Assembly: GCF_947497285.1 (NCBI RefSeq)
Contig: NZ_CANMFT010000006.1
Location: 124,001 to 188,000 of the forward strand
Length of the DNA: 64,000 nt
Direction of reading: 5' to 3'
Source of the DNA: an uncultured Aliiroseovarius sp.
GTDB lineage: Bacteria; Pseudomonadota; Alphaproteobacteria; Rhodobacterales; Rhodobacteraceae
How positions within the stretch are numbered: the first letter of the stretch is position 1; the number at the start of each line of letters is the position of its first letter. Shown in pieces: positions 7,444 to 16,930 of this stretch. The notes below the pieces were generated by a model that saw only the letters and a program-made list of their open reading frames with translations, searched no databases and was not told where the DNA came from. The translations under genes and the position numbers were made by a program.

Positions 7444-9957
7444 TCAGGTTTCTTTTGAGGGTTCCTTCAACACCACGTCAGGATCAATCCCGCGCAGTTC
7501 TGCGCTCGCCCTGACGGCCTTTCGCAGCGCCTTGCTTCTGGACAGCAGCGAACGAAACCGCGCCACATCCAACACAAGCAGCGTCGATGGCGCGATGGCA
7601 CGCACTTCGGCGCGGGCGGCATTCTTCATCAGGATTGCGACCTGCCCAAACATCTCGCCCCGTCCAAGGCGCCATGTCTGCCCCCCGCTTTCCAGTTCCA
7701 CCGCGCCTGACGCGATGAAGTAGACGTTTCTGACCGTGCCATCCTTGTGAACAATGGTCTTTCCTTCATTGACGTAGCGGGGCCGCAACGCGCGCCCCAA
7801 CCGCCTGAGCACGGGGTCGTCAAGATCCGCGAACAGCGGGAACTGCCGGACAAGCTCCATGCGTTGTAGCGCGATATCTAGCCGCGGGCGTGCTTCTGCC
7901 GCGTTGCGGCGGTCACCAAGGTCTTGCATCAGCACGGTAAAGACCTCGGCGCCGATGAGCCCGTCTTCGCGCATGGCGACATATTCGCGTTCCTCCAGTC
8001 GCAGGGCGGTGCGCCTGATGAAACGGCGTTCCAGTTCTTCTGCATAGCCGGGATATTGAAGGCGAAGCCCTTCCATCGCGGTTTCTACCGTCTCGATCCG
8101 CCGCGTAAGCAACCCTTGAAGCAACTCCGCAACCCGTCGCCCGTGGATGCGACGAATACGCCCTTCGATGAAGGCATCAAGGTCGCGCAGGATCAGCCCT
8201 TGCGACAACAGAAGTTCAAAGCGATCTGCCGTCATGCGGATCAAGGGCGCCGACACGCCTAATCTGCTGTGCAGTGCCAGCGCTGCCCGAAATGCACGCC
8301 CATAGGCAACAGAACGGCGAGTTGCGCGCTGATAGCCACTGCGCCCGCCTGTTCGTGTGGCTTCGATCAGCCGGTCGGCGTCGGACAGCGTTTTTTCTGC
8401 CATCCGTGCCGAGATCGTTCTTTCCCGCACACGGGCCAGGATCATGTCGCGTTCGTGCCCCGCCAGCGCGATCAATCCCAATGTGATCCTGTCGCGGTCA
8501 AGGATATCCACACGATCTTCGGCGACCCTGACGGCCTCCTCCAGGCGTTCGCCGAACGCCTTTGCTTCGGACCGCACGATATCGCGTGTGAGCTTGTAGT
8601 CCTCGGTGGTTCGCGCCACATCTTCGCGCACAGTTTGAAGCGCGACGGCAACGACCTGTCGAGACAGGGCTTCGTCGAGGGGAGAAAGCCGGTCCAGCCC
8701 AAGCCAGCCGATGATAGACCGAAGCGTTGTCCCCTGCACGACCAGCGTGAACAGTGTAAACCCCGTTGCAAGAATACCAACGAGGCGCTTGACCTCGACC
8801 GGAACACGGAAACTTTCGGTCACCGCAAGTGCCAGTGCCAGCGTGACCGCACCCCGCAGCCCACCCCATAGGATTGCAACCCGGTAAGGGTGATCGACAG
8901 GCGGCGAGGCGCGCAAGAAGGTCAGCAAAGGCAACAGCCCGAACAAGATCACAGCACGCGCCGCAATCGCCGCAAGGATCACCACTCCGATCAGGGCGAA
9001 ATCGCCTATCCTGACCTCTTCAAGCAGTCGCGGGATGAGCAATGCGGCCAAGATAAAGATCAGCGCGCCCGCCCAATGGGCCAGCAGGTCCCAAACCTCG
9101 CGCAGGTTGGCCCATGCTTGCGGTGGCAGGCGACCCGGCCCGGTAAGGTTCAACGTCAGTCCCGCCGCGACAACGGCGATCACCCCCGAAGCACCGATGC
9201 TTTGTTCCGCGCCGATATAAGCAAGATAAGGCAACGCGACCGACACCGATATCTGCGCCATTTCATGACGACCAAACATCGCCATTACCCAAATCGCGAT
9301 GCGCGTTATCAGCCAACCCGTCAGCGCACCACCCGCGATCAGAACCGGAAAACGAGCCAGCGCGTCGCTTAGTAGAGGATCTTGCCCCCCCAGCGTCACA
9401 AACCCGATGAACAGTCCGAACAGGGCGATGGCGGCGGCGTCATTCAACAGGCTTTCGCCTTCGATGATCCGTGAAAGCCGGCGTGGTGCCGAAATCGAGC
9501 GGAAAATCGAAACCACGGCAGACGGGTCAGTTGTCGATACAATTGCGCCGATCAGCAGGCAGGCCGCAAGCGGCAGTGCGCTGGCCCATGACAGCGCATA
9601 GCCGACGCTGAGTGTCGCCACGACCACCGCGACGACCGCCAAAACGAGGATTGGCACCCAGTCGTCCAGCATCCGTCGCAGGTTCATGCCCAGCGTCGCC
9701 TGAAACAGCAATGTCGGCAGAAAAACATAGAGGAAGACATTCGACCGGATCGGGAGGTTAAGGATCGCTCCGGCCACCGGGTTAAGCGCATCGGTCAAAT
9801 CTGTGCGCAGGAAGAAGATCGCGCCCGACCCGATGAGAATACCAAGAATGGCAAGGATCACGGTATAGGGAAGCCGCAAACGCGCCGCCAACGGCTCTGC
9901 CGCGCCGATCACAAGGAAAAGCGACGAGATAACAGCGGTGATCAGAACGATGTCCAT
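7444..9957 (-). CDS. NhaP-type Na+/H+ antiporter with cyclic-nucleotide-binding domain
   Basis: An 837-residue monovalent cation:proton antiporter. The first 410 residues or so are about a dozen transmembrane helices of the CPA1 fold, with STTDPSAVVSIF and EGESLLNDAAAIALF containing the Asp residues expected for ion exchange. A long charged cytoplasmic region follows, then a cNMP-binding fold near residues 700-810 (FPLFADLDDPVLRRLG, IASGAVELESGG, GEMFGQVAIL). The tail implies gating by a ligand or by stress. Its neighbour is the Mnh operon on the same strand, separated by about 155 bases. Ion preference is not visible. Confidence 0.92.
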   Translation of the reverse strand: MDIVLITAVISSLFLVIGAAEPLAARLRLPYTVILAILGILIGSGAIFFLRTDLTDALNPVAGAILNLPIRSNVFLYVFLPTLLFQATLGMNLRRMLDDWVPILVLAVVAVVVATLSVGYALSWASALPLAACLLIGAIVSTTDPSAVVSIFRSISAPRRLSRIIEGESLLNDAAAIALFGLFIGFVTLGGQDPLLSDALARFPVLIAGGALTGWLITRIAIWVMAMFGRHEMAQISVSVALPYLAYIGAEQSIGASGVIAVVAAGLTLNLTGPGRLPPQAWANLREVWDLLAHWAGALIFILAALLIPRLLEEVRIGDFALIGVVILAAIAARAVILFGLLPLLTFLRASPPVDHPYRVAILWGGLRGAVTLALALAVTESFRVPVEVKRLVGILATGFTLFTLVVQGTTLRSIIGWLGLDRLSPLDEALSRQVVAVALQTVREDVARTTEDYKLTRDIVRSEAKAFGERLEEAVRVAEDRVDILDRDRITLGLIALAGHERDMILARVRERTISARMAEKTLSDADRLIEATRTGGRSGYQRATRRSVAYGRAFRAALALHSRLGVSAPLIRMTADRFELLLSQGLILRDLDAFIEGRIRRIHGRRVAELLQGLLTRRIETVETAMEGLRLQYPGYAEELERRFIRRTALRLEEREYVAMREDGLIGAEVFTVLMQDLGDRRNAAEARPRLDIALQRMELVRQFPLFADLDDPVLRRLGRALRPRYVNEGKTIVHKDGTVRNVYFIASGAVELESGGQTWRLGRGEMFGQVAILMKNAARAEVRAIAPSTLLVLDVARFRSLLSRSKALRKAVRASAELRGIDPDVVLKEPSKET

Positions 9958-10112
9958 AAAACGTGACTATCTGAACCGGTCAATCGTGGAAACAGGTCTG
10001 ACGCAAAATACCATCAGGGACACGTGTGATGTGCGTCTGCTCAGAGGCGCTTGCATCGCCCGGCTTAAACCGCCCTTGCGGGGCCGCGCGATCCTGACCA
10101 GCCGAAACCGTC

Positions 10113-10502
10113 CTAGTCCTTCACCAAGGCTTCGACCTTCGACCCTGTGTCGGGCGAGCTAAGCGTAGACCACGTGTCATCGCGCAGCGGCGGAGGTGGC
10201 GTTTCACAAGACCGGCGGTGAATGCTGACCTTGGCGATGAAATTCGCAGAAATGGGCGCGGTGACAAACAGGAAGGCCATGATCAGGACTTCGTGCATCG
10301 ATGTCTCCCCCAGGACGAACGTATGAATCATCGAGGCCAAAAGCAGCATTCCGATCCCCATTGTCCCAACTTTGGTCGGGGCGTGCAGGCGTGTCATGGG
10401 GTCATTGAATTTAAGCAATCCGATCATTCCCACCAGAACAAAAGCGGATCCGACCAGCAGGCTTAGCGCGACGACATATATTCCGATAATCTGTGCGGTC
10501 AT
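10113..10502 (-). CDS. mnhG: Na+/H+ antiporter subunit G
   Basis: A 129-residue last subunit of the Mnh/Mrp/Pha complex. It has three transmembrane helices and the family segment GLLKFNDPMTRLHAPTK, with APISANFIAKV near the end of the core. The C-terminal tail after about residue 95 is polar and variable. Its start overlaps the end of mnhF by four bases, so translation is coupled. Subunit G is needed for assembly of the hetero-oligomeric antiporter in the cytoplasmic membrane. Confidence 0.93.
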   Translation of the reverse strand: MTAQIIGIYVVALSLLVGSAFVLVGMIGLLKFNDPMTRLHAPTKVGTMGIGMLLLASMIHTFVLGETSMHEVLIMAFLFVTAPISANFIAKVSIHRRSCETPPPPLRDDTWSTLSSPDTGSKVEALVKD

Positions 10503-10786
10503 TCGATAATGTCCCCCCGCAGCAGGAACCGTGCCAACGCGACGGTGGACACGAAGCCCAGCATGGCAATCAGCAGCGATATCTCAAAGAAGATCTGCGT
10601 TCCCAGATAGATACCCAGCAAGACTACCAAGCCCAAGGCGTTGATGACCATCGTGTCCAGCGCAAGGATACGGTCGCCGGGTGTGGGCCCAAGCACCAGC
10701 CGCACCATGGACAGGATTTGTCCAAGCGCAAGGGTCACGAAGGCGATGATGACGGCGATGTCCAGAAAGGCTGTTGCTGTCGTCAT
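10499..10786 (-). CDS. mnhF: Na+/H+ antiporter subunit F
   Basis: A 95-residue protein with three transmembrane helices and the MrpF/PhaF signature LVLGPTPGDRILALDTM at about residues 31-47. It overlaps mnhE by four bases and mnhG by four bases. It is a small structural subunit of the multisubunit cation/proton antiporter. Confidence 0.93.
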   Translation of the reverse strand: MTTATAFLDIAVIIAFVTLALGQILSMVRLVLGPTPGDRILALDTMVINALGLVVLLGIYLGTQIFFEISLLIAMLGFVSTVALARFLLRGDIIE

Positions 10787-11283
10787 GAGAAAATCTCCTG
10801 CAAGCGGCGCTCGTAGCGGGTCTTGATATCGTCGCGCACCCCGTCAGGGTCGTCGGTGTGAAGCACATGCACAAGCAGGCTGTGACCTTCGTCCGACAGA
10901 TCGGCGGACACAGTGCCCGGTGTCAGTGTGATCGTTCCCGCAAGCAAGGTGATCGCTTCGGGCTGGCGCAATTCCAGCGGAACCGCAATCCAAGCCGGTT
11001 TCAGCTTTGCGTTCGGCACGGTCAGGACAATCCACGCAACCTGCACATTGGCGACCAGAATATCCCAAAGCACGATGATGCTATAGGTCGTCATTTTGAA
11101 CAGACGGAACCCTTTCGGCGTGTCCGGCCACCAAACCGACGTGCCCCATGGAATGATGATGCCAAGGATAAGCCCAAAGACCACCATTCCGGCAGAGACC
11201 TCATTTTGCAAAAGTGTCCAGACAATCGTTAGCAGAAGCGTCAGGAACGGGTGTGGCAGCAGCCAGAAAAATGCACGTGCCAT
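10783..11283 (-). CDS. mnhE: Na+/H+ antiporter subunit E
   Basis: A 166-residue MrpE family subunit. Two or three N-terminal helices are followed by a cytoplasmic domain with LAGTITLTPGTVSADLSDEG (residues about 114-133), the conserved core of this family. It sits one base after mnhD and overlaps mnhF by four bases. The length is typical. Confidence 0.93.
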   Translation of the reverse strand: MARAFFWLLPHPFLTLLLTIVWTLLQNEVSAGMVVFGLILGIIIPWGTSVWWPDTPKGFRLFKMTTYSIIVLWDILVANVQVAWIVLTVPNAKLKPAWIAVPLELRQPEAITLLAGTITLTPGTVSADLSDEGHSLLVHVLHTDDPDGVRDDIKTRYERRLQEIFS

Positions 11284-11284
11284 G

Positions 11285-12826
11285 TCAATGATCCTCCTTC
11301 GGCTTGCTGAGCTTACCGGGTGTATCTACCACGGTCGAGATGTAGGGCGCTGGCGCGAAAAGCTGACCGGCGATGGTTGTCGCATAGCCATGCACCTGCC
11401 CTGCAAAGACCGTGTGACCGACCAGAAGCGCGATCAGCCCACCCACGGCGACATAAGACAAAGCCGCCGGTCGCGGCATTGGCGTGGCGTCGTCGGGCAC
11501 CTCTATGCTGTGTGCTTTCCAGAACAGGACGCTGCCTGCGCGGGCAAAACCGATGATGCCGATCAAGCTCGATCCAAGCACGATCGCCCAGATCCAGACC
11601 ACAAGATCGGTGTCATAGGCCGCATCCAGAACAAGCAGCTTACCCAAAAAGCCCGACAGGGGTGGCAAGCCTGCCATGGCGATCGCGCCGACAAAAAACA
11701 GACCCGCCGTCAGGGCGCTGCCAGCAACAGGCGGCTGCGCAGTCAGTTCCATATCGGCACGGCCCGTCCGCACCAGATCAGCGATCAGGAACAGCGCCGC
11801 GCCTGCAAGGGTCGAATGGATGATGTAATACAGCGCCGCCGCGATGCCGACCGGCGTGAACAGCGCGATCGAAACCATGACCATGCCCATCGACCCGATG
11901 ATGGAAAACGCAACCAGCCGATCAAGACGTTTTGCGGCAAGCACGCCAACCATCCCAATGGCCAGCGACAGCATTGCTGCTGGCAGCAACCAATATTCGT
12001 GAAGGCCGGCGGTCACCTCCAGCTCTGGCGGGAAGATCATCGTGTAAACCCGGATGATCGCGTAAGCCCCGACCTTCGTCATGATCGCAAACAAGGCCGC
12101 AACGGGTGCAGGCGCCTCGGCATAGCTTGAGGGAAGCCAGAAGTGCAACGGCACCAGCGCCGCCTTGATCGCAAAGACCAATAGCAAAAGCACAGCCGCC
12201 ACGCGGATACCCACCGTGTCTTCAGGGCCAATCATGGCAACGCGATTGGCTAGATCCGCCATGTTCAATGTGCCGGTTTCGGCGTAGATCGACCCAAGTG
12301 CGAACAGAAACAGGGTCGAGCCGATCAGGTTGAACAGCACATATTGCACGCCCGCCCGCAGGCGCGCATTGCCACCTGCATGGATCATCAGACCGTATGA
12401 GGCGATCAAAAGCACCTCGAAGAACACGAACAGGTTGAACAGGTCGCCAGTCAGAAAAGCGCCCATGATCCCCATCAGTTGGAACTGGAAAAGCGCGTGG
12501 AAGTGCCACCCACGGGCGTCCCAGCCGGAGCCTATTGCGTAAAGAAGCACAAACAGCGCAAGCACCGCCGTCAACAGGACCATCATCGTGGACAACCTGT
12601 CGCCCACCAGAACGATGCCGAAAGGCGCGGCCCAGTCGCTGAGCTGATAAAGCACGATTGACCCGTCAGACGTTTGCCAGGCCAGCCCCGATGCAATGGC
12701 GATCAGCGCTATCACTCCGGCGACGGAAAAGGCGCGCTGTATGCCAATGTGATAGCGCGCCGCCAACACGATGAACGGCGCCAGCAGCGCTGGCAGAACG
12801 ATAGGGGCGATAATCCAGTGGGTCAT
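11285..12826 (-). CDS. mnhD: Na+/H+ antiporter subunit D
   Basis: A 513-residue, roughly 14-helix protein homologous to complex I subunits NuoM/NuoN. LVPLHFWLPSSYAEAPAPVAALF (around residues 225-247) is the proton-translocating antiporter motif, and the lysine in AIKAALVPLHFW matches the conserved channel lysine. It is one of the two presumed ion-moving subunits together with MnhA. It overlaps mnhC by four bases. Confidence 0.95.
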   Translation of the reverse strand: MTHWIIAPIVLPALLAPFIVLAARYHIGIQRAFSVAGVIALIAIASGLAWQTSDGSIVLYQLSDWAAPFGIVLVGDRLSTMMVLLTAVLALFVLLYAIGSGWDARGWHFHALFQFQLMGIMGAFLTGDLFNLFVFFEVLLIASYGLMIHAGGNARLRAGVQYVLFNLIGSTLFLFALGSIYAETGTLNMADLANRVAMIGPEDTVGIRVAAVLLLLVFAIKAALVPLHFWLPSSYAEAPAPVAALFAIMTKVGAYAIIRVYTMIFPPELEVTAGLHEYWLLPAAMLSLAIGMVGVLAAKRLDRLVAFSIIGSMGMVMVSIALFTPVGIAAALYYIIHSTLAGAALFLIADLVRTGRADMELTAQPPVAGSALTAGLFFVGAIAMAGLPPLSGFLGKLLVLDAAYDTDLVVWIWAIVLGSSLIGIIGFARAGSVLFWKAHSIEVPDDATPMPRPAALSYVAVGGLIALLVGHTVFAGQVHGYATTIAGQLFAPAPYISTVVDTPGKLSKPKEDH

Positions 12827-13191
12827 GATCCGCCTTCCGCCGTAATGTCCGCCGTGTCGTCCAAGGTCTCGGGCTGGTCATCCACATGGTCGTCATCGGA
12901 CCCCAGATAGGCCCCAAGACCAATCATCACCACGACCGCGGTCATCCCGAACGAGATCACGATGGCGGTCAGCACCAACGCCTGCGGCAAGGGATCGGTA
13001 TAGACGCTCACATCGTCACGCAGGATCGGCGGTGCCCCCACCGTCAGACGGCCTGAGGCGAAAAGAAACACATTGACCGCATAGGTCAGCAGCGACATTC
13101 CCATGATCACCGGGAACGTGCGCAAGCGCAGCATTAGATAAAGCCCACCAGCGGTCAGAATGCCGATGGCAGAGGCGACGAGCAATTCCAT
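12823..13191 (-). CDS. mnhC: Na+/H+ antiporter subunit C
   Basis: A 122-residue NuoK-like subunit with three transmembrane helices. DPLPQALVLTAIVISFGMTA (about residues 67-86) is the diagnostic block. The tail after residue 100 is acidic. It begins one base after the fused mnhAB stop and overlaps mnhD by four bases. Confidence 0.94.
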   Translation of the reverse strand: MELLVASAIGILTAGGLYLMLRLRTFPVIMGMSLLTYAVNVFLFASGRLTVGAPPILRDDVSVYTDPLPQALVLTAIVISFGMTAVVVMIGLGAYLGSDDDHVDDQPETLDDTADITAEGGS

Positions 13192-13192
13192 A

Positions 13193-16072
13193 TCAGCCCC
13201 CTTCCGTTACAAATTTAGTCCCATCGGTCGGCGGGTCATCCCGTGACGGATCAATATCCATCGGATAATCGCTGTCGGGAACATGTGCGCGCCGTGCAAG
13301 CCGCGAGAAGCTTTCGAGCGACAGCATCACCGCGCCGACAACGGCAAGGAACACGCCCAGATCGAAAAGCGCCGCCGTGGCCAACTCGAACTTGTCGAAT
13401 GGGGGGATGCGCACATAGGTGAAAGCCGAAGTCAGGAAGGGTTTGCCCGCGAACCAAGACCCGATCCCCGTAAGCCCGGCGATCAGAACCCCCGCCCCGA
13501 TCACACCGTGATAAGGGTATCGCAGCCGCGCCGACGTCCAGGCAAAGCCGCTGGCCATATACTGCATCACCACGCCGATTGAGACGATGAGGCCCGCAAT
13601 GAAGCCCCCTCCCGGTTCGTTATGGCCGCGCAGGAAGATGTAAAACCCGACCAGCAAGATCACCGGCATGATGACCCGTGTCAGCACGACCATCATCATC
13701 GGGTGCACGACGCCTGCCCGTGGCTGGTCGGGCTTGCGGTTCAAAAGCCGGGCGCGCACCGGGCCGCCCAGCAAGGTCTCGGTCAGTGCGTAAATCAGCA
13801 GCGCCGCGATGCCCAGCACGATAATCTCGCCGTACGTGTCAAAGCCCCGGAAATCGACAAGGATCACGTTGACCACATTGGTGCCGCCGCCGCCCTTATA
13901 GGCATTCGCCAGATGGAACTCTGATATCGGCGTGTCGACCGCGTCGCGCAGAAGGTAGTAATAGGCCAGCCCAAAGCTCGCCAGCCCGCCGCCTATGGCC
14001 ACGCCAACATCGCGCACCCGGCGCAACACAGTGCTTTCCACCGGCGTATGGTTCGGCAGAAAGTTAAGTGCCAGAAGAAGCAGGATGATCGTCACCACCT
14101 CGACGGTGAATTGCGTCATGGCCAGGTCCGGCGCGCTGAAGAACACAAAGCCGATCGAGACCATGAGGCCGACAATGCCAATCAGCATCAGCGACAAGAA
14201 CCGGTTGCGGTGCATCAGAACCATCCCGACAGTCGCCGCCACCAGCATCGCCCAACCCGCAATGGCCACAGGCGTCATGGGCTGCACCGCGCGGGTGGGT
14301 GCGCCCACTGTTCCCGTGTTCCACGCATGGAAACCGGCCACGACAATCGCGACGGTTCCAATGGCCGCATAGCGCGTGAACGCGCCATTGTGCAGCGGTA
14401 AGATCAGCGCGCGGGCCAGCCGCGCCACGGCCTCGACCAAGGCATCGAAGATATCCTTGGCCTCGGGGCGCGGTGTTGCATCCCACAGGTGCAGCGCCGG
14501 TTTGAAGACGGCGATCATCAGCAGACCACCCACAACGGCGATGATCGACATGAACAGCGCGGGCACCAATCCGTGCCAGATCTTGAAATGCGCCTTTGGC
14601 AGCACTGCCGCATCGCCCAGCACCGAGGCCGTGACCAGCTTCACAAACGGCTCTGCAAGGAAGGGGGCGACACCGATCACCACCACCAGCACGACAAGCA
14701 GCGCAGGCGGCAACCACATCCCCGCATTGGGGTCATGCGGTTTGGCGGGATAGTCGTCGCGCACGGGGCCAAGGAACACATGACCGATTAGCCGGAAGCA
14801 ATACGCCGCTGAAAACAGAGACCCGAGAACCGCCAGTGCAGGCACCAGCCAAGGCGCGCCGAACAGCGTGGTATGGGCCGCTTCTTCCAGCATCATTTCC
14901 TTCGACAAGAACCCGTTCAACAGCGGTATCCCCGCCATGGACAGCGCCGCCAGCGTCACAATGACAAAGGTCACGGGCATCAGGCTGCGCAATCCGCCCA
15001 GACGCCGAATATCGCGGGTATGTGCTTCGTGGTCGATAATCCCGGCAGACATAAACAGCGCCGCCTTGAATGTCGCGTGGTTCAGGATGTGAAACACCGC
15101 CGCCATTGCGCCAAAGGCCGTGCCTGTGCCCAGAAGCATGGTGATCAGACCCAGATGGCTGACCGTTGAAAACGCCAAAAGCGCCTTCAGGTCGTGTTTG
15201 AACAGCGCGATCACCGCGCCCAGCACCATCGTCACCAACCCGGCGGAGGTGACAATCATGAACCATTCCGGCGTGCCAGACAGAACCGGCCACATCCGGG
15301 CCATCAGGAAAATACCCGCCTTCACCATGGTTGCCGAGTGCAGATAGGCCGACACCGGCGTCGGCGCGGCCATCGCGTGGGGCAGCCAGAAATGGAACGG
15401 GAATTGCGCCGATTTCGTGAAACAGCCCAGCAGAATCAGGATCAGTGCGGGCACATAGAGAGGGTCGGCCTGAATAAGATCGCGACTTTGCAAGATCACA
15501 CTCAGGTCATAGCTGCCCACGATCTGGCCCAATATCAGCATCCCACCGATCATCGACAAGCCGCCCGTGCCGGTGACCACCAAGGCCATGCGCGCGCCCT
15601 GTCGCCCTTCTGGCAAATGCTTCCAATAGCCGATCAGCAGGAAGGACGATAGCGATGTCAGCTCCCAAAACACCAATAAAAGCAGGATGTTATCGCTTAG
15701 GACAATACCCACCATCGCGCCCTGAAACAGCAGCAGATAGGTGAAAAACTCGCCCATATTGTCGTCGCGGCTCAGATAATGGCGCGCATAGGCGATGATC
15801 AAAAGGCCAATGCCCAGGATCAGCAAGGCAAAGAAAAAGCCCAACCCATCCAGCATCAGCGTGAAGTTCAGCCCCAGCGCTGGCATCCAGTCGACCCGTG
15901 CCATCACCACTTCGCCTGCAAGAACCGTTGGCAAGTTGGTCAACAAGCCCACGAATGCGGCAAGCGAGACCGTAAACGTAACGCCCGAACAGGCGGACCG
16001 GCCTGCGGCGTTCATCAGACCGGGAAGAAGGGCTCCGAAGAACGGAAGAGCGACGATAAAGAAGAGGGACAC
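13193..16072 (-). CDS. mnhA: Fused Na+/H+ antiporter subunits A and B
   Basis: A protein of about 959 residues fusing MnhA (NuoL-like, with FHFWLPHAMAAPTPVSAYLH and the preceding channel lysine, residues about 1-780) to MnhB (PMMMVVLTRVIMPVILL and RGHNEPGGGFIAGL, the last 180 residues). The fusion makes this a six-gene group 2 Mrp/Pha system, common in alphaproteobacteria. I prefer GTG 16072, which has GGAG five bases upstream. An in-frame GTG at 16099 would add nine residues. It leads a very tight operon of six genes that supports Na+ or K+ efflux and pH tolerance. Confidence 0.93.
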   Translation of the reverse strand: MSLFFIVALPFFGALLPGLMNAAGRSACSGVTFTVSLAAFVGLLTNLPTVLAGEVVMARVDWMPALGLNFTLMLDGLGFFFALLILGIGLLIIAYARHYLSRDDNMGEFFTYLLLFQGAMVGIVLSDNILLLLVFWELTSLSSFLLIGYWKHLPEGRQGARMALVVTGTGGLSMIGGMLILGQIVGSYDLSVILQSRDLIQADPLYVPALILILLGCFTKSAQFPFHFWLPHAMAAPTPVSAYLHSATMVKAGIFLMARMWPVLSGTPEWFMIVTSAGLVTMVLGAVIALFKHDLKALLAFSTVSHLGLITMLLGTGTAFGAMAAVFHILNHATFKAALFMSAGIIDHEAHTRDIRRLGGLRSLMPVTFVIVTLAALSMAGIPLLNGFLSKEMMLEEAAHTTLFGAPWLVPALAVLGSLFSAAYCFRLIGHVFLGPVRDDYPAKPHDPNAGMWLPPALLVVLVVVIGVAPFLAEPFVKLVTASVLGDAAVLPKAHFKIWHGLVPALFMSIIAVVGGLLMIAVFKPALHLWDATPRPEAKDIFDALVEAVARLARALILPLHNGAFTRYAAIGTVAIVVAGFHAWNTGTVGAPTRAVQPMTPVAIAGWAMLVAATVGMVLMHRNRFLSLMLIGIVGLMVSIGFVFFSAPDLAMTQFTVEVVTIILLLLALNFLPNHTPVESTVLRRVRDVGVAIGGGLASFGLAYYYLLRDAVDTPISEFHLANAYKGGGGTNVVNVILVDFRGFDTYGEIIVLGIAALLIYALTETLLGGPVRARLLNRKPDQPRAGVVHPMMMVVLTRVIMPVILLVGFYIFLRGHNEPGGGFIAGLIVSIGVVMQYMASGFAWTSARLRYPYHGVIGAGVLIAGLTGIGSWFAGKPFLTSAFTYVRIPPFDKFELATAALFDLGVFLAVVGAVMLSLESFSRLARRAHVPDSDYPMDIDPSRDDPPTDGTKFVTEGG

Positions 16073-16099
16073 GGGAACTCCAGTAGCAATCAGTTGCAC

Positions 16100-16526
16100 G
16101 ACTTGAACATTGCTTCATCGGATTCACAATAGTCCAAGAAAAATTTTCGGCTGTGGGCATGAACTTCTGCCCCGTCAGACTGATCCGCCACAAGCGCCAA
16201 GACTGCCAAGTTTCAGGCGCTGGGTTCAGACATCACACGACCGACGAAATACCGCGGCAACGTCGCGCTGCGTCTTTTGTGCGGTCGCTGTCCTGCGTTG
16301 TCATGCCTTTGATCCGCGCAATGCCTTTTTATGAAACCCGGCATCCCATGCGGCTTCACATCGCGCGCCTAGGTTCTGGACCTTCCACACACATACCAGT
16401 GATCAGCCGCGCTGGAAGTTTTTGGGAATGATACTCACGGTCTCATGCCCTCGATTTTAGCTGCGCAAGCTGCCAAGAGCATTGTTTTGCAGTATATCTC
16501 TGAAAAACAAGGACTAAAAGTGTGGG
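16100..16526. other. Intergenic region upstream of mnhAB
   Basis: About 430 bases between the start of the Mnh operon and the 3' end of tRNA-Ser. It presumably holds the Mnh promoter on the minus strand. Short frames are present but none has a ribosome binding site or recognisable protein sequence. I see no repeat or RNA here. Confidence 0.5.
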
Positions 16527-16616
16527 TGGCGGAGACGAAGGGATTCGAACCCTCGAGACGGTTTCCCGCCTACTCCCTTAGCAGGGGAGCGCCTTCGACC
16601 ACTCGGCCACGTCTCC
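16527..16616 (-). tRNA. tRNA-Ser(GCT)
   Basis: On the minus strand the 90-base gene starts GGAGACG and ends CGTCTCC-G-CCA, giving a perfect seven-pair acceptor stem with encoded CCA. The anticodon arm CTCCC-CTGCTAA-GGGAG carries GCT. A long variable arm follows, as expected for a class II serine tRNA, and GGTTCGAATCC forms the T loop. It reads AGC and AGT codons. No gene is disrupted at its 3' end and no attachment-site copy was seen. Confidence 0.97.
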
Positions 16617-16930
16617 GCCGACCCGTTTAGACATCTCAAAAAGGCGGGGCAAGGGAGAAATGCAAAAAATAGCCATTCCACGCGGCTTGGGGCGACAATA
16701 GTTTGGCGTGTTGGTTTCTTGCCCCTTGATCGGTTCGCCGCATACCGAAATCGGGCGAGTTGCGGTCGGGGCTTGTTCAACCCGTGGGTGGTCCTGATGG
16801 CAAACCCGCTTGAGTTTTGCGCCACGACACCCGATAGCACTGGTGGACGCGGCCAGATTGCGGCGTTAGACTTTCGGTTGGGACAAAAAAATCGCGCGGT
16901 CGTGCGTGAACGAATTACAGGGGAAGGGAT
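16617..16930. other. Intergenic region between tRNA-Ser and crp/fnr gene
   Basis: A 314-base non-coding stretch between divergent units. It should contain the tRNA promoter on the minus strand and the regulator promoter on the plus strand. A frame running through it on the plus strand has no supporting start signal. No clear operator was found. Confidence 0.45.

Noticed and set aside
16527..16616. tRNA-Ser as an integration site
   Set aside because: No integrase, no second copy of the tRNA 3' end and no foreign genes beside it.
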